Assembly: GCF_003114855.1 (NCBI RefSeq)
Contig: NZ_BFBB01000003.1
Location: 561,077 to 625,076 of the forward strand
Length of the DNA stretch: 64,000 bases
From: Leptospira ryugenii
GTDB lineage: Bacteria; Spirochaetota; Leptospiria; Leptospirales; Leptospiraceae
Direction of reading: 5' to 3'
Shown here: positions 25,530-35,241 of the stretch, piece by piece
How the letters are laid out: every line of letters begins with the position of its first letter
How positions within the stretch are numbered: position 1 is the stretch's first letter
Position numbers and translations under genes: made by a program
The notes under the pieces: model-generated
The model's input: only the letters and a program-made list of their open reading frames with translations
What the model was told of the DNA's origin: nothing
Databases searched by the model: none

Positions 25530-26591
25530 ATGTTTCTGTTTCGTCTGCTGCCTATTGTATTGCTCGTATTCACATTCCACTGCCAAAGTCTCTCAAAGAA
25601 AAATGTAGAAATAAACAGTGAGGAACAACTAACACATCGTATTTGGTCTGGAGAGATAGAGTCTCCCATAAACCCCAAGCATTCGACAGAAATGAACCAA
25701 TCTTGGAAGCTAATGTTGGAACGCAGAGAGCAAATCACCTCTTACCTACAGGCAAAGTCCTTTAAAGCCAAGGGAGAGACAGTTGTATACCCTTTCAGTG
25801 GGATTGATGTTTTGAATCTTTTTTCTTTTTTTCCAAAAGCAGATCGTTATGTGTTATTTGGTCTAGAAGATCCAGGTTATCCTTTCCATTGGGAGTCAAA
25901 AAAAGAGGGAGACCGCAAAATCGTTTTAAAAGGAATTTCGGAATTATCTCTTCATTTAGCGGGAAGAAATTATTTTACCTATCGGAAAATGAAAGAAGAA
26001 ACAAAAAAACCTGCGCTATCGGGTGCCTATCCGGTCTTCGTTGCTTTTTTAAACCGATTAGGGAAAAAAGTCATCGGGAGTAAAGAAGAATTGATCCAAG
26101 GCAATGGTATCGTATACAAAGGATTTACTTTGGTTCTTTTCGATGAGCTAAACCAACAAGAACAGTCATTGACTTACTATAAGATCTTTTTAACGGGCAA
26201 GGAAGGTGTCCAAGGAGATGGATTGTTTGAATACTTTTCATCTCTTGGAGAAATTAGTATATTTACAAAGTCTGCGGAGTATCTATTCCATGGAGAGAAA
26301 AGAAATGCATTTAGAAGCCTCCTCCTCGCCAAAGCTACGTTTGTTGTCCAAGATGATTCTGGTTTTCCCATTCGTTTTTTCCCGGAGTCGACATGGGAAA
26401 GGACTCTTTTAGGAAGGTATGAGAAATCATGGAACCTTTCAGGCGCAATCGAACCGGAGTTCCAAGCTGAAATGTTGAAACTCAGTACAGAGGCAAACCA
26501 AGAACCTCTGCCCTTCCCTTTTGGTTATGGGGTTTTAGGATCGAAGAAGTCAAACCAATCCAGCATTCTTGTACTAGAGAAAAAAAATTAG
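25530..26591 (+). CDS. lipoprotein of unknown function
   Basis: 353 residues. The N-terminus MFLFRLLPIVLLVFTFHC is a lipoprotein signal peptide with Cys18 as the lipidation site. The mature part has no motif I recognise; the segment FPKADRYVLFGLEDPGYPF and alternating hydrophobic residues suggest a mixed alpha/beta fold. It starts after the recA terminator and is its own unit. Its stop codon interlocks with the convergent aldo/keto reductase gene (TTAG, 26588-26591). Confidence 0.65.
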   Translation: MFLFRLLPIVLLVFTFHCQSLSKKNVEINSEEQLTHRIWSGEIESPINPKHSTEMNQSWKLMLERREQITSYLQAKSFKAKGETVVYPFSGIDVLNLFSFFPKADRYVLFGLEDPGYPFHWESKKEGDRKIVLKGISELSLHLAGRNYFTYRKMKEETKKPALSGAYPVFVAFLNRLGKKVIGSKEELIQGNGIVYKGFTLVLFDELNQQEQSLTYYKIFLTGKEGVQGDGLFEYFSSLGEISIFTKSAEYLFHGEKRNAFRSLLLAKATFVVQDDSGFPIRFFPESTWERTLLGRYEKSWNLSGAIEPEFQAEMLKLSTEANQEPLPFPFGYGVLGSKKSNQSSILVLEKKN

Positions 26592-27415
26592 AGAACGTCG
26601 GAAGGGTCCCAACAAGTTCGATAATTTTCATTCCATGAATCCATTTCTTTCATATCAGCTTCTGAAATAGAAAAGTCAAAGACAGTCCCATTTTCAGCGA
26701 TACGATTAGGATTAACGGACTTGGGAATAACAACATTTCCCTTTTGCAAAGACCAACGGATCAATATTTGCGCATTGGTTTTGCCATACTTCTCTGCCAT
26801 AGCGGTTACTTTTGGATCTTCCAGTTTTTTACCATGAGCTAAGGGGCTATATGCTTCTAAAAGGATACCTTTCGATCTACAATAATCAAAAAGCTTAGTG
26901 TCGTTGAGAAAGGGATGGAATTCAACTTGGTTCATTGCAGGTAGAATGGAGGTCTCCTTTATCAGCTCTTCCAAATGAGAAACCATGAAATTACTAACGC
27001 CAATGGACTTGGCCTTACCTGATTCCTTAATTTTCTCTAAGGCTTTCCAAGAATCGAGTCTCTTGCCTGTGACAGGGAAATGGATCAAATACATATCTAC
27101 ATAGTCCATACCCAACTTTTCTAAGGAACGATCCATAGCAGCCAATGCTTCCTTATACCCCTGGTCCGCATTCCAAAGTTTGGTCACGACAAATACGTCT
27201 GATCTTGGTATGCCACTATCCCGAATAGCTTCACCCACCGAGGACTCATTTCCATAAATTGCAGCAGAATCAATATGTCGGTAACCAAATCGTAATGCAG
27301 CCTCGACAGCCGCATAACATTCCTTTGGTTTTGATTTCCAGACTCCTAAACCCAGGGCAGGAACATTGGTATTTTGGTTGGTAGGAATGTGTGAGGAAGT
27401 AATGGTATCGAGCAT
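26588..27415 (-). CDS. aldo/keto reductase
   Basis: 275 residues. The tetrad of the family is visible: Asp in RHIDSAAIYGNE, Tyr in AAIYGNE, Lys in VVTKLWN and His in YLIHFP. NADPH-binding signatures KAKSIGVSNF and VIPKSVNPNRIAEN are present. The enzyme reduces carbonyl compounds with NADPH in the cytoplasm; the closest known relatives reduce 2,5-diketogluconate or methylglyoxal. I start at ATG 27415 (MLDTITSSHIP), since the family begins about there; the 34 codons before it are not conserved in character. A hairpin separates it from the upstream clp gene. Confidence 0.9.
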   Translation of the reverse strand: MLDTITSSHIPTNQNTNVPALGLGVWKSKPKECYAAVEAALRFGYRHIDSAAIYGNESSVGEAIRDSGIPRSDVFVVTKLWNADQGYKEALAAMDRSLEKLGMDYVDMYLIHFPVTGKRLDSWKALEKIKESGKAKSIGVSNFMVSHLEELIKETSILPAMNQVEFHPFLNDTKLFDYCRSKGILLEAYSPLAHGKKLEDPKVTAMAEKYGKTNAQILIRWSLQKGNVVIPKSVNPNRIAENGTVFDFSISEADMKEMDSWNENYRTCWDPSDVL

Positions 27416-27485
27416 AGTATTTAGACAGAGATAGTGGAAAAAATAATTTGGAGCTAGCGAATTTTCTAAATTTTGGTGTTTTTGA

Positions 27486-27513
27486 GAATAGACAAAGAAG
27501 CCTTTGCCTATTC
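27486..27513. terminator. strong hairpin between the clpB-like gene and the aldo/keto reductase gene
   Basis: GAATAG-a-CAAAG (27486-27497) pairs with CTTTG-c-CTATTC (27502-27513), 11 pairs with one mismatch and a 4-nt loop. It lies 20 bases after the clpB-like stop codon. No T-run follows on the minus strand, so it may be a processing or attenuating hairpin rather than a full terminator. Confidence 0.45.
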
Positions 27514-27533
27514 CCAATTCCCAATTCCTTTCA

Positions 27534-29924
27534 TTAACTTAAATTTGGTTCTAGGCTGCCTTTCTGCAATTTAAAACTCAAATTGTTTTCATTCCAATCT
27601 GCCAAATAGGTTCCTTCGGCAATATTGCCTGCCAGGATTTCTTTGGAAAGAGGTCGATTCACAATGCGATTGAAAACCTGATTTAAAGGCCTTGCACCAA
27701 ATTTTGGGTCATAACCTTGCTCAGAAAGAATACGTTCCGTACTTTCTGAAAGTTTAATTATGATCCCTTTGGATTTTAACCTTTCATTTAGAAGAGCTAC
27801 CTGTTTCTCAATCAATTTTTCCATGATAGAAGAGTCAATAGAGGCATAGGTCAGAATCGAGTCCAATCTTCCTAAAACTTCGGGTTTAAAATCTGAATGG
27901 ATATCTTTTGAGTTTGTGGTCAAAAGCACAATCGTATTTCGAAAGTTAATTGTTCTTCCTTTGTTATCGGTCAATCTACCATCATCCAAAATTTGCAAAA
28001 GAATATCGGCAAAGTCTGGATGTGCTTTTTCAATCTCATCAAACAAAACGACGGAATATGGTTTTCTTCTAATCGCTTCCGTTAAGATACCTCCTTCTTC
28101 GTATCCAACGTATCCAGCAGGTGATCCAATGAGTTTTGCTACGGAATGTTTTTCAGAATATTCTGACAGGTCTAGGCGAACCATGTTAGATTCCGAATCA
28201 AATAGATACTTAGCCAGTGCTTTTGCTGTTTCTGTCTTTCCAACTCCGGTAGGCCCCTTCAACAAGAAGGAACCCAAAGGTCGATTCTCAGAGGAAATCC
28301 CCGCATAACTTGTCAGAAGTGTCTCCGCGATTTCCTTGATTGCCTCTTTTTGTCCATATACGACTTGGTTCAATTGATTTTCCAAATCTAGTATATTCTC
28401 TTGTTTTGTTTTTAAAATTTTTTCGACTGGTATGCCTGTTTGTCGTGAAATCACACTTGCAACATGAGGCCTACCCAATATCCAGATATTCTGAAATGCT
28501 CCTAATTCTTTCTCTAACTCAGGCAATACGGCAAATTTTAAACGAGAAGCTTCCGTATAATCCGCTCTTGATTCAGCATTTTCTAAATCAAACTTCACTC
28601 GTTCGATTTTGTTTTTAATGGAGGCCATTTGTTTCAAAGAATTGACTTCCTTTTCCCATTCAGCCTTGCCTTCATTGAATTTTTTCTCAAGGATTTCTAT
28701 CTCCTTTAAGATATCTTCATTCTTTTTTTCAACTTGGGCATAGATTTTTTTGGAACGAATTTCACTTTCCAGTTCCACTAACGGTGCAGGCATAGCTTCA
28801 GCAGATAATTTTAGAGCTGAGGCTGCTTCATCGATTAAATCAATAGCTTTGTCAGGAAGATTTTTATCTGTAATGTATTGGTCAGATAAAAATACTGCAG
28901 AATAGACCGCTTCATCAGAAATTTTAATCCCATGATGGATTTCGTGTTTATCTCGAATCCCCATCAATATTTCTATAGCATCCTCTTTTGAAGGTTCATT
29001 GACTGGAACAGAGCGAAACCTCCTTTCCAGTGCTGCATCACCTAAAATGTACTTTTGGAATTCTTCAGGTGTTGTTGCACCTATGCAATGTAAGTCGCCT
29101 CTAGCCAATGCAGGTTTCATTAAATTGGCTGCGTCCATGGCTCCTTCTGTTCTTCCAGCGCCTACCAATTGATGGATTTCATCAATAAAAAGGATCACCT
29201 CACCCGCTCGAGATTTTACAAATTTAAGTAGGTGTTGTATCTTTTCCTCAAAATCACCACGGTACTTTGTGCCCGCCATAAGTTGACCCATGTCAAGGGA
29301 ATATACGGTCTTTCCTTTGAGAACATCGGGCACCTTGCCTTTTACAATTTGATCAGCCAATCCCTCAACAATGGCAGTTTTGCCTACCCCAGCAGAACCA
29401 ACTAACACAGGATTGTTTTTACTACGACGACCTAAAATTTCCATGACAGAGCGAATTTCTTTCGTCCTTCCAATCACCGGGTCTAATTTCCCGGCTTTGG
29501 CTTCTTCATTCAAATTCAAAAGAAAATCAGGAATCTCTTGGTCCGTTTCCTTTACTTGCAAATCATCAATGTTAACCTTCAGCTCCGGTAAGATATCCGG
29601 GAGATAGCGTAAAAGATCTGACTCTTTGATCTCTTCTCTCCCATTTTCTGCAGCCCTCCCAGATGCCATCGTTATCCATTGACCGAGTTTCCCGGAGGTG
29701 CGCAAATTCTCGAAGGAGATATCAGTGGTAGACCTGGGAAGCTTCGAAAGTAAAGTATCCACGCTGCCTCGGTACTTTGCCAGAGCTCTCGCAGAAAAGG
29801 ACGAAGGATGTGAAAGTAGGCCTAGAAAAAGGTGCAAAGGAGAAATCTCCGGATTCTTCCTACGAATGGCATCCGTTTGGGCTATATCCAAGGCTCCTTG
29901 GACAGTAGAATCAAATTGTTTCAT
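27534..29924 (-). CDS. clpB: ClpB-type AAA+ disaggregase with a shortened middle domain
   Basis: 796 residues. N-terminal Clp repeat (residues 1-140), AAA-1 with Walker A GSAGVGKT and [12 protein letters not shown], a coiled-coil middle region (~385-480), AAA-2 with GPTGVGKT and [13 protein letters not shown], and a Clp D2-small domain. The end of the middle region ([16 protein letters not shown]...[13 protein letters not shown]) matches ClpB, but the first half is about 30 residues shorter than in Escherichia coli ClpB, and total length is ~60 short. No ClpP-binding IGF loop is visible, so it is a disaggregase rather than a protease subunit. AAGGAG precedes the ATG. A CIRCE element lies in its promoter. 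It could be a second, non-canonical ClpB. Confidence 0.85.
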   Translation of the reverse strand: MKQFDSTVQGALDIAQTDAIRRKNPEISPLHLFLGLLSHPSSFSARALAKYRGSVDTLLSKLPRSTTDISFENLRTSGKLGQWITMASGRAAENGREEIKESDLLRYLPDILPELKVNIDDLQVKETDQEIPDFLLNLNEEAKAGKLDPVIGRTKEIRSVMEILGRRSKNNPVLVGSAGVGKTAIVEGLADQIVKGKVPDVLKGKTVYSLDMGQLMAGTKYRGDFEEKIQHLLKFVKSRAGEVILFIDEIHQLVGAGRTEGAMDAANLMKPALARGDLHCIGATTPEEFQKYILGDAALERRFRSVPVNEPSKEDAIEILMGIRDKHEIHHGIKISDEAVYSAVFLSDQYITDKNLPDKAIDLIDEAASALKLSAEAMPAPLVELESEIRSKKIYAQVEKKNEDILKEIEILEKKFNEGKAEWEKEVNSLKQMASIKNKIERVKFDLENAESRADYTEASRLKFAVLPELEKELGAFQNIWILGRPHVASVISRQTGIPVEKILKTKQENILDLENQLNQVVYGQKEAIKEIAETLLTSYAGISSENRPLGSFLLKGPTGVGKTETAKALAKYLFDSESNMVRLDLSEYSEKHSVAKLIGSPAGYVGYEEGGILTEAIRRKPYSVVLFDEIEKAHPDFADILLQILDDGRLTDNKGRTINFRNTIVLLTTNSKDIHSDFKPEVLGRLDSILTYASIDSSIMEKLIEKQVALLNERLKSKGIIIKLSESTERILSEQGYDPKFGARPLNQVFNRIVNRPLSKEILAGNIAEGTYLADWNENNLSFKLQKGSLEPNLS

Positions 29925-29939
29925 ATATGGCTCCTTTTT

Positions 29940-29966
29940 TTAGCACTCTAAGCCTTAGACTGCTAA
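29940..29966. promoter_or_regulatory. CIRCE element (HrcA operator)
   Basis: TTAGCACTC (29940-29948), nine bases, then GACTGCTAA (29958-29966). The consensus is TTAGCACTC-N9-GAGTGCTAA, so only one base differs. It sits 15 bases upstream of the clpB-like start codon on the minus strand, right where HrcA binding would block transcription until heat or unfolded protein. Confidence 0.85.
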
Positions 29967-30056
29967 TTTCTTCGATTTCCTTCTTTTTTCAAGAAGAAAA
30001 ATGCAGACAAGGCTGATTTCGCTTTGAGATCGAGGCGATTTCTGCGAAAATAAGGC

Positions 30057-31445
30057 ATGCCCCGCCTTTTCATTCTCTTTCTCCTATTTTCTTGTCTGGC
30101 TAGCTCCCTCTTTTCCGAAAGTCTGGACCTAAGCTCAATTCCCAATCCTCGGTTGAGCAATGGCTGGGTTTTGGATGGGATCGGTTACCTGATAGATTCA
30201 GGTGCGGAGGCTAGACTGAATGCATTGATTGGAAATTTAGAGCAAGAGACAGGTGCTGAAATAGCAGTTGTTACACTTTCTAGCATTGGCGAGGAATCAC
30301 CCAAAGATTTTGCGGTAAGGCTGTTTAATTATTGGCAGATAGGCAAAAAGGGCAAAGAGAACGGAATTTTGGTTTTACATATAGCAGACCAAAGGCGGGT
30401 GGAAATCGAAATAGGGTATGGAAATGAAGGTGCTATCCCAGATATCATAGCCAAAAGGATTTTAGAAACACATGTGATTCCCAACTTTAAAGAAGGTCGG
30501 TTCTCATTAGGTCTAGTTTTAGGCGTGCATTCACTCATTCGTTGTTTGAAAATGCCAAATCTTAGCTTAGAAAAAAAACTTATCTTACCCAAGATGGAAG
30601 AACAATTCAATGACAATTCTATGGAGTATTATTTATCGCAAAGTGATCGTTTGGTGACGCTAAAACCAGTACCTGGAATTTTTGAAAGACATCTTTCTTC
30701 TCCCTTCCAAAGTGCGAAAGAGTATGCAACTTACTGGTACGCCTTGGGTAGTTCACTACTTTTTTTATTCATAGGCTCCATTCTTGCTGTTTTACCTATC
30801 GGAAAGTTCGCTTTTTATCAATCTTATCTTCATATTGGCAGATGGATTGTATGGCTTGCCACAATCTTTGCCGTTGGCTTTATCTCCTATTCCGAATATT
30901 ATGAGAGTGAATCATTTTGGTCTATCTTACAAATTTTACCCTTCGGTTTCCTACTTTTAAAAGCAAATGGGTGGATCTTAAAAAGATTAAGAGAAAATCC
31001 AAGAAGTTGCGGACGATGTGGAAACAGAATGATTAAATTAAATGAAAAAGAGGACAATGCGTACTTAGATGCCGGAGAAATAACTGAGGAAAAGATTAAA
31101 TCGTTGGATTACGATATTTGGTATTGCAAAAACTGCCAACATACCCAAAAAGAAAAGTATTCTGGTGAATCCCCGGCCTCCGGATGCCCACGTTGTTCTT
31201 ACAAAACCTTTCGTGAGGTGAGTAGAACGGTTATTTCTGTTGCTACGGAAAGTCATGGAGGTGAAGAGATTGTGAATTCAAACTGTGCTCATTGCAAACA
31301 CCAATCTTCCGTTCGAATATATACAACGAAATTATCCCCGCCTTCTAGTTCCGGTAGCGGGTCGAGTTCTTGGTCAAGCAGTGGTTCTAGTGGGTCTTGG
31401 GGAGGCGGAAGTTCTGGCGGAGGAGGCGCAGGGAGTTCTTATTAA
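30057..31445 (+). CDS. TPM-domain membrane protein with zinc-ribbon motifs and a Gly/Ser-rich tail
   Basis: 462 residues. A signal peptide (to about residue 21) leads to a TPM domain (residues ~38-165: VLDGIGYLIDSGAEARLN, TGAEIAVVTLSSIGEESPKDFAVRLFNYWQIG, VEIEIGYGNEGAIPD), as in YgcG proteins. Two or three membrane helices follow (about 220-300). The cytoplasmic part carries CGRCGNRM, CKNC, CPRC and CAHC pairs, i.e. two zinc ribbons, and ends in a run of Ser and Gly. TPM proteins assist membrane protein folding or photosystem repair; the role here is unknown. The stop codon overlaps the start of the next gene (TAATG). Confidence 0.82.
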   Translation: MPRLFILFLLFSCLASSLFSESLDLSSIPNPRLSNGWVLDGIGYLIDSGAEARLNALIGNLEQETGAEIAVVTLSSIGEESPKDFAVRLFNYWQIGKKGKENGILVLHIADQRRVEIEIGYGNEGAIPDIIAKRILETHVIPNFKEGRFSLGLVLGVHSLIRCLKMPNLSLEKKLILPKMEEQFNDNSMEYYLSQSDRLVTLKPVPGIFERHLSSPFQSAKEYATYWYALGSSLLFLFIGSILAVLPIGKFAFYQSYLHIGRWIVWLATIFAVGFISYSEYYESESFWSILQILPFGFLLLKANGWILKRLRENPRSCGRCGNRMIKLNEKEDNAYLDAGEITEEKIKSLDYDIWYCKNCQHTQKEKYSGESPASGCPRCSYKTFREVSRTVISVATESHGGEEIVNSNCAHCKHQSSVRIYTTKLSPPSSSGSGSSSWSSSGSSGSWGGGSSGGGGAGSSY

Positions 31446-33358
31446 TGAAAAGGATACTCTTATTATTTTTCATTTGTTGTGCCTCAAATATCTCTTCGGA
31501 AACCGTTTTTCTTGAAGAATCTCAGGTAAAAGCTAACATCGGCAAAGCGATAGAATATCAAATTTTACCTACAAGTGCTTCTAATTTGCAAATGATCCTA
31601 AACCAAGAGTCAAATTGGAAACAAAACGATAAAATCACAATTCATTTACCGAATGTAAAGGAGACTGCATGGTTCAGAATCCAACTGGAACATGCAGGCA
31701 AACAACCAGAGACTTTTTATCTCTTATTTTCAAGCCCAGTGATCGATAGGTACGAAGTGTACTATCAGAACCAAGGGAGATGGTTACAAATGGTAACTGG
31801 TGAACAGGTTTTTATGAAAGATAAACCATTGTTTTCCCATATCCCAACCTTCCCATTTACACTTACCCCTGGCGAAAAAAAGACACTCTATGTAAAAATG
31901 GAATCAGAAAACCCCTTATTCTCGTTCGTATCGGTATACCCATCCAGATCGTTTCTTGAATATTCCAAAACAAGCGATATATTTTTTGCTGCTTATTTTG
32001 GAGCGGGTGCTCTCATGTTCTTTTATTCTCTTTTTCTATCTTATAGTCTCAGATATAAACAATTCTTCTTTTACTTTTTTTATCTTGGCTCAGTCATTTT
32101 AGTAACTCTGTTTTCTACAGGATTCATTCAGTACATAGAGATAGGTACATCGCATGAATGGAAGAATTATCTATTTCCTGTCTCAATCTACCTCACTGGT
32201 ATCTTTGGATTATTGTTTACCGCTGAGTTTTTGGATCTGGAAAAACATGGTCAGACACATTATAGAATTAACGGTGCTCAGATTGGACTTATGCTACTTT
32301 TGATGCCAAGCATTTTGTTTATCGATATTCGAACCTACATTGATACAGCAGTCAAAATTGTAATTCTCCCTATCCTGTGGGGGATTTATCTATCCATTTA
32401 TTCCATCGTAAAGTATCCCAAACGTGCAGAAAATTATCTCTTTTTCTTTGCTTTGAGTTCTATTTTGATTGGTGCCGGCATTAATGTAACAACGATTCAA
32501 GGTTGGGTTTCACCACTCGCTGTTGCTTCCTATAGTTTGCCGTTCGGTGCCGCCATTATGATCATGCTCCTCGCAATCGCACTTATGTTGAGGGTAAGTG
32601 ATTTTAGAAAGGAATATGAAGATAAACAAGAGTTGGATACACAACTGAAGGTTGCTAAAAAACTCCAAAAGGATTTACTTCCTAAACACCGATCACATCT
32701 AAAGGAGTTCCCGATAGGATTTCGTTATTTACCGACCTCGGATATAGGAGGTGATTTTGTTCAATTCCTAGAGGATGAAAAGGGAATTGGCATCTTTCTT
32801 TGTGATGTCTCTGGACATGGCATTGCAGCGGCTATGATTGCAAGTATGACAAAGGTTTCTCTACAACTTTGGGCCGACGAACTGGATAAACCTGCCAAAG
32901 CTGCAGAAAGGATCCGCCTCTCATTAAAGGAGAATCTTTCCAGTCACTTCTTAAGTGCTGTTTTTCTTTATATCAATCCAGAAAAGAATATATTTAAAAT
33001 TGCAAATGCAGGTCACCATCCGGTGATATTACTCAGATCAGACAAAGAGCCATTCTACATAAATTCGAAAGGCAAGGCTATTACAGAGTTTATACCATTG
33101 ACGTTGGAAGAGTATGAATCAGAACTTCCAAACGAAGGAAAATTTGTTTTGTATACCGACGGCGTATTAGAAGCAAGAGATCCTTCCACCAATCAATTAT
33201 TTGGTGATGAGAGATTCAAAACTCTATTGATGGAAAATATGGATCTAGACCCTCAATCACTTTGTGATCGTGTGATTGGAGAAGTGTTTAGATTTTCTAA
33301 ATACAAAAGAGCCGATGATGATATTACAATCTTTGCTATTGATCTCAAAAAAAAGTGA
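31445..33358 (+). CDS. 7TM sensor with SpoIIE/PP2C-type phosphatase domain
   Basis: 637 residues. Signal peptide (MKRILLLFFICCAS), an extracellular 7TMR-DISM type sensor domain (~25-165), seven hydrophobic helices (~175-385), a short linker KVAKKLQKDLLP typical for SpoIIE-linked proteins, and a C-terminal phosphatase domain with metal-binding Asp residues in SDIGGDFVQF, LCDVSGHG, YTDGVLEARD and DDDITIF. Such proteins dephosphorylate anti-sigma-factor antagonists in partner-switching systems; the partner is not in the window. ATG overlaps the TPM gene's stop codon, so the two are coupled. A 16-codon longer frame is unlikely because the signal peptide starts at 31445. Confidence 0.9.
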   Translation: MKRILLLFFICCASNISSETVFLEESQVKANIGKAIEYQILPTSASNLQMILNQESNWKQNDKITIHLPNVKETAWFRIQLEHAGKQPETFYLLFSSPVIDRYEVYYQNQGRWLQMVTGEQVFMKDKPLFSHIPTFPFTLTPGEKKTLYVKMESENPLFSFVSVYPSRSFLEYSKTSDIFFAAYFGAGALMFFYSLFLSYSLRYKQFFFYFFYLGSVILVTLFSTGFIQYIEIGTSHEWKNYLFPVSIYLTGIFGLLFTAEFLDLEKHGQTHYRINGAQIGLMLLLMPSILFIDIRTYIDTAVKIVILPILWGIYLSIYSIVKYPKRAENYLFFFALSSILIGAGINVTTIQGWVSPLAVASYSLPFGAAIMIMLLAIALMLRVSDFRKEYEDKQELDTQLKVAKKLQKDLLPKHRSHLKEFPIGFRYLPTSDIGGDFVQFLEDEKGIGIFLCDVSGHGIAAAMIASMTKVSLQLWADELDKPAKAAERIRLSLKENLSSHFLSAVFLYINPEKNIFKIANAGHHPVILLRSDKEPFYINSKGKAITEFIPLTLEEYESELPNEGKFVLYTDGVLEARDPSTNQLFGDERFKTLLMENMDLDPQSLCDRVIGEVFRFSKYKRADDDITIFAIDLKKK

Positions 33359-33364
33359 AACTGT

Positions 33365-35233
33365 TTATTTCAAAACTGGGAAATAACAATAGATAGCTGT
33401 ACCTAAATTTAGTTCGCTCTCTACATGGATATATCCGTTCAGATTTCGAAGTATCCCATAAACTATGGGCAATCCTAAACCTGTTCCGTCCTTTCCTTTC
33501 GTTGAAAAAAATGGCTCGAAAATCTTATTCAAATTTTCTTTGGGAATGCCAATGCCATTGTCTTCAAAACATAACTCGTAATACATCTCACCTGGCAACA
33601 AGGGATATGGGATTAGTTCCAAATTCTTTGTCAAAATTTTTCTAAGGCTAATTTTTAGAAGCGGTTCTTCTCTTTCTTTAACTGCAAATATTGCGTTTTC
33701 ATATAGATTGGAGAGAATCTGGAAGGTATAGGTAGAATTGGATAATACCCAGGCTTCATGAATATCTGCTTCGTGCGAATAAATGATTTTTACCTGGCTA
33801 GCAGAAGGTTGTTCTGCGAGAAAAGAAACAATGGATTGGTTCAAGTCGAGTGCAATTAAATCCTTTGAATCCTTTCTTCCAAAATCCAATATTTGTGATA
33901 CCAAAGACTTTGCTTGGTCTAGACTTTTGATTAACTTTTGCATCGTTTGTTGCTGCAAGTCTTCTTTTAAAGTAGTATTTAGGATTTGGGAGTAATTCAA
34001 GAGAGGGGTCAAAAGATTATTAAAATCATGTGCAATACTACTAGCAAATGTACCAAGAGCTTCCATCTTTTGAGCTTGCCCATATAATCTTTCAAGATCA
34101 ATTTTTTCCGTTATATCTTTCGCCTCAAAAACCAGATAAAGTCCTTTACCACGGGAATCCTTTACAATCGACAAATCGCAATCGAGAAAAAGAGTTTTCT
34201 CGCCTACTTGTGGATAGGTGAGAAACAATTTTGTTTTACCCTTTTTCCAAGTTTCTAATATACTTGAGACAAGCTTATCTTTCTCGGCAGATGAATGGAA
34301 AATTGATTGAACGAAATCTAGACCTATGGTTTTATTTTCATCTATTTTGAAAACTTTTTGAGACTGTAAGTTCATTTTCTGAACTTTGCCCATCTCATCT
34401 AGAAGAATGATCATTTGTGATGAGTTATTAAATAAACCTGTAAAAAGTTGTTCATTAAGTTGCCTTGCCTCTTCCAATTGATTGTATTGGGAGATATCAT
34501 GCAAAGTACCGAATATCTTAATCCTCTGATCACCTAAAAATTCACTTTCTATAACTATGTGAATGTACTTATTCGTTTTCGTAGTTTGCACTTGTATCTG
34601 CTTTTCATAAGTCATTGCACGCAGATTTAATTTTTCCCAGATTTCAAGGAGTTCATTTCTTTCTTCGCCTACTACCAAATCGAATATTTTTGAGATCTCT
34701 GGAGTCAACGCATAAGAATAGTCTAATATATTAAACATTTCCAATGACCAGAACATTCTTCCATCAGGAATATCTAATTCAAAGTGACCGATTTTAGCTA
34801 ATTTTTGTGATCTTGTTATGATCTCTTCACTATGCACCAACATATCCCAGGTTTTAGATTGTTGCTTCAGTGTTTCATAAATTTCCCATGTACGGTCTAA
34901 AATAAGGGGCAAACGATTCAAATTGCTTTGCATAACAATATCTGTAAGTCCAGCATGGTAAAGAGAGATACTATCAACAGGTTGGTCATTTTGAGAGATC
35001 AAAATCAATGGATTGTTAGGATGGTTTTGTTTTAGAAGATTGATGGTATCGATTGCGATTGGATCTAAAAGTAAAATAATGCCTAAGTCTTCAGAATGGA
35101 TATGGTCTAAGGTTTTTTCTCTTTCCTCCCAAAATGACCAAACGCGGAGATCAAGTAGAGATTTAATAGAAGAAATGAGACCTTCGTTTCCGCCTAAAAG
35201 GTAGATTTTCTTTTTTTGTAAATAACGAAGCAT
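33365..35233 (-). CDS. PAS-domain sensor histidine kinase with degenerate N-terminal receiver
   Basis: 622 residues, no membrane segment. Residues 1-120 look like a receiver domain (ILLLDP has an Asp at the phosphorylation position, but the conserved Lys of strand 5 is absent: DIVMQS). Two PAS-like domains follow (about 130-255 and 260-380), then a DHp domain with the phosphorylated His in SIAHDFNNLLTPL and an HATPase with NLYENAIFAV, ENGIGIP-like DNGIGIP and KDGTGLGLPIV. It is a soluble two-component kinase whose regulator is not adjacent. Last gene of the long minus-strand run, 8 bases after the patatin gene. Confidence 0.9.
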   Translation of the reverse strand: MLRYLQKKKIYLLGGNEGLISSIKSLLDLRVWSFWEEREKTLDHIHSEDLGIILLLDPIAIDTINLLKQNHPNNPLILISQNDQPVDSISLYHAGLTDIVMQSNLNRLPLILDRTWEIYETLKQQSKTWDMLVHSEEIITRSQKLAKIGHFELDIPDGRMFWSLEMFNILDYSYALTPEISKIFDLVVGEERNELLEIWEKLNLRAMTYEKQIQVQTTKTNKYIHIVIESEFLGDQRIKIFGTLHDISQYNQLEEARQLNEQLFTGLFNNSSQMIILLDEMGKVQKMNLQSQKVFKIDENKTIGLDFVQSIFHSSAEKDKLVSSILETWKKGKTKLFLTYPQVGEKTLFLDCDLSIVKDSRGKGLYLVFEAKDITEKIDLERLYGQAQKMEALGTFASSIAHDFNNLLTPLLNYSQILNTTLKEDLQQQTMQKLIKSLDQAKSLVSQILDFGRKDSKDLIALDLNQSIVSFLAEQPSASQVKIIYSHEADIHEAWVLSNSTYTFQILSNLYENAIFAVKEREEPLLKISLRKILTKNLELIPYPLLPGEMYYELCFEDNGIGIPKENLNKIFEPFFSTKGKDGTGLGLPIVYGILRNLNGYIHVESELNLGTAIYCYFPVLK

Positions 35234-35241
35234 GTGGATGC

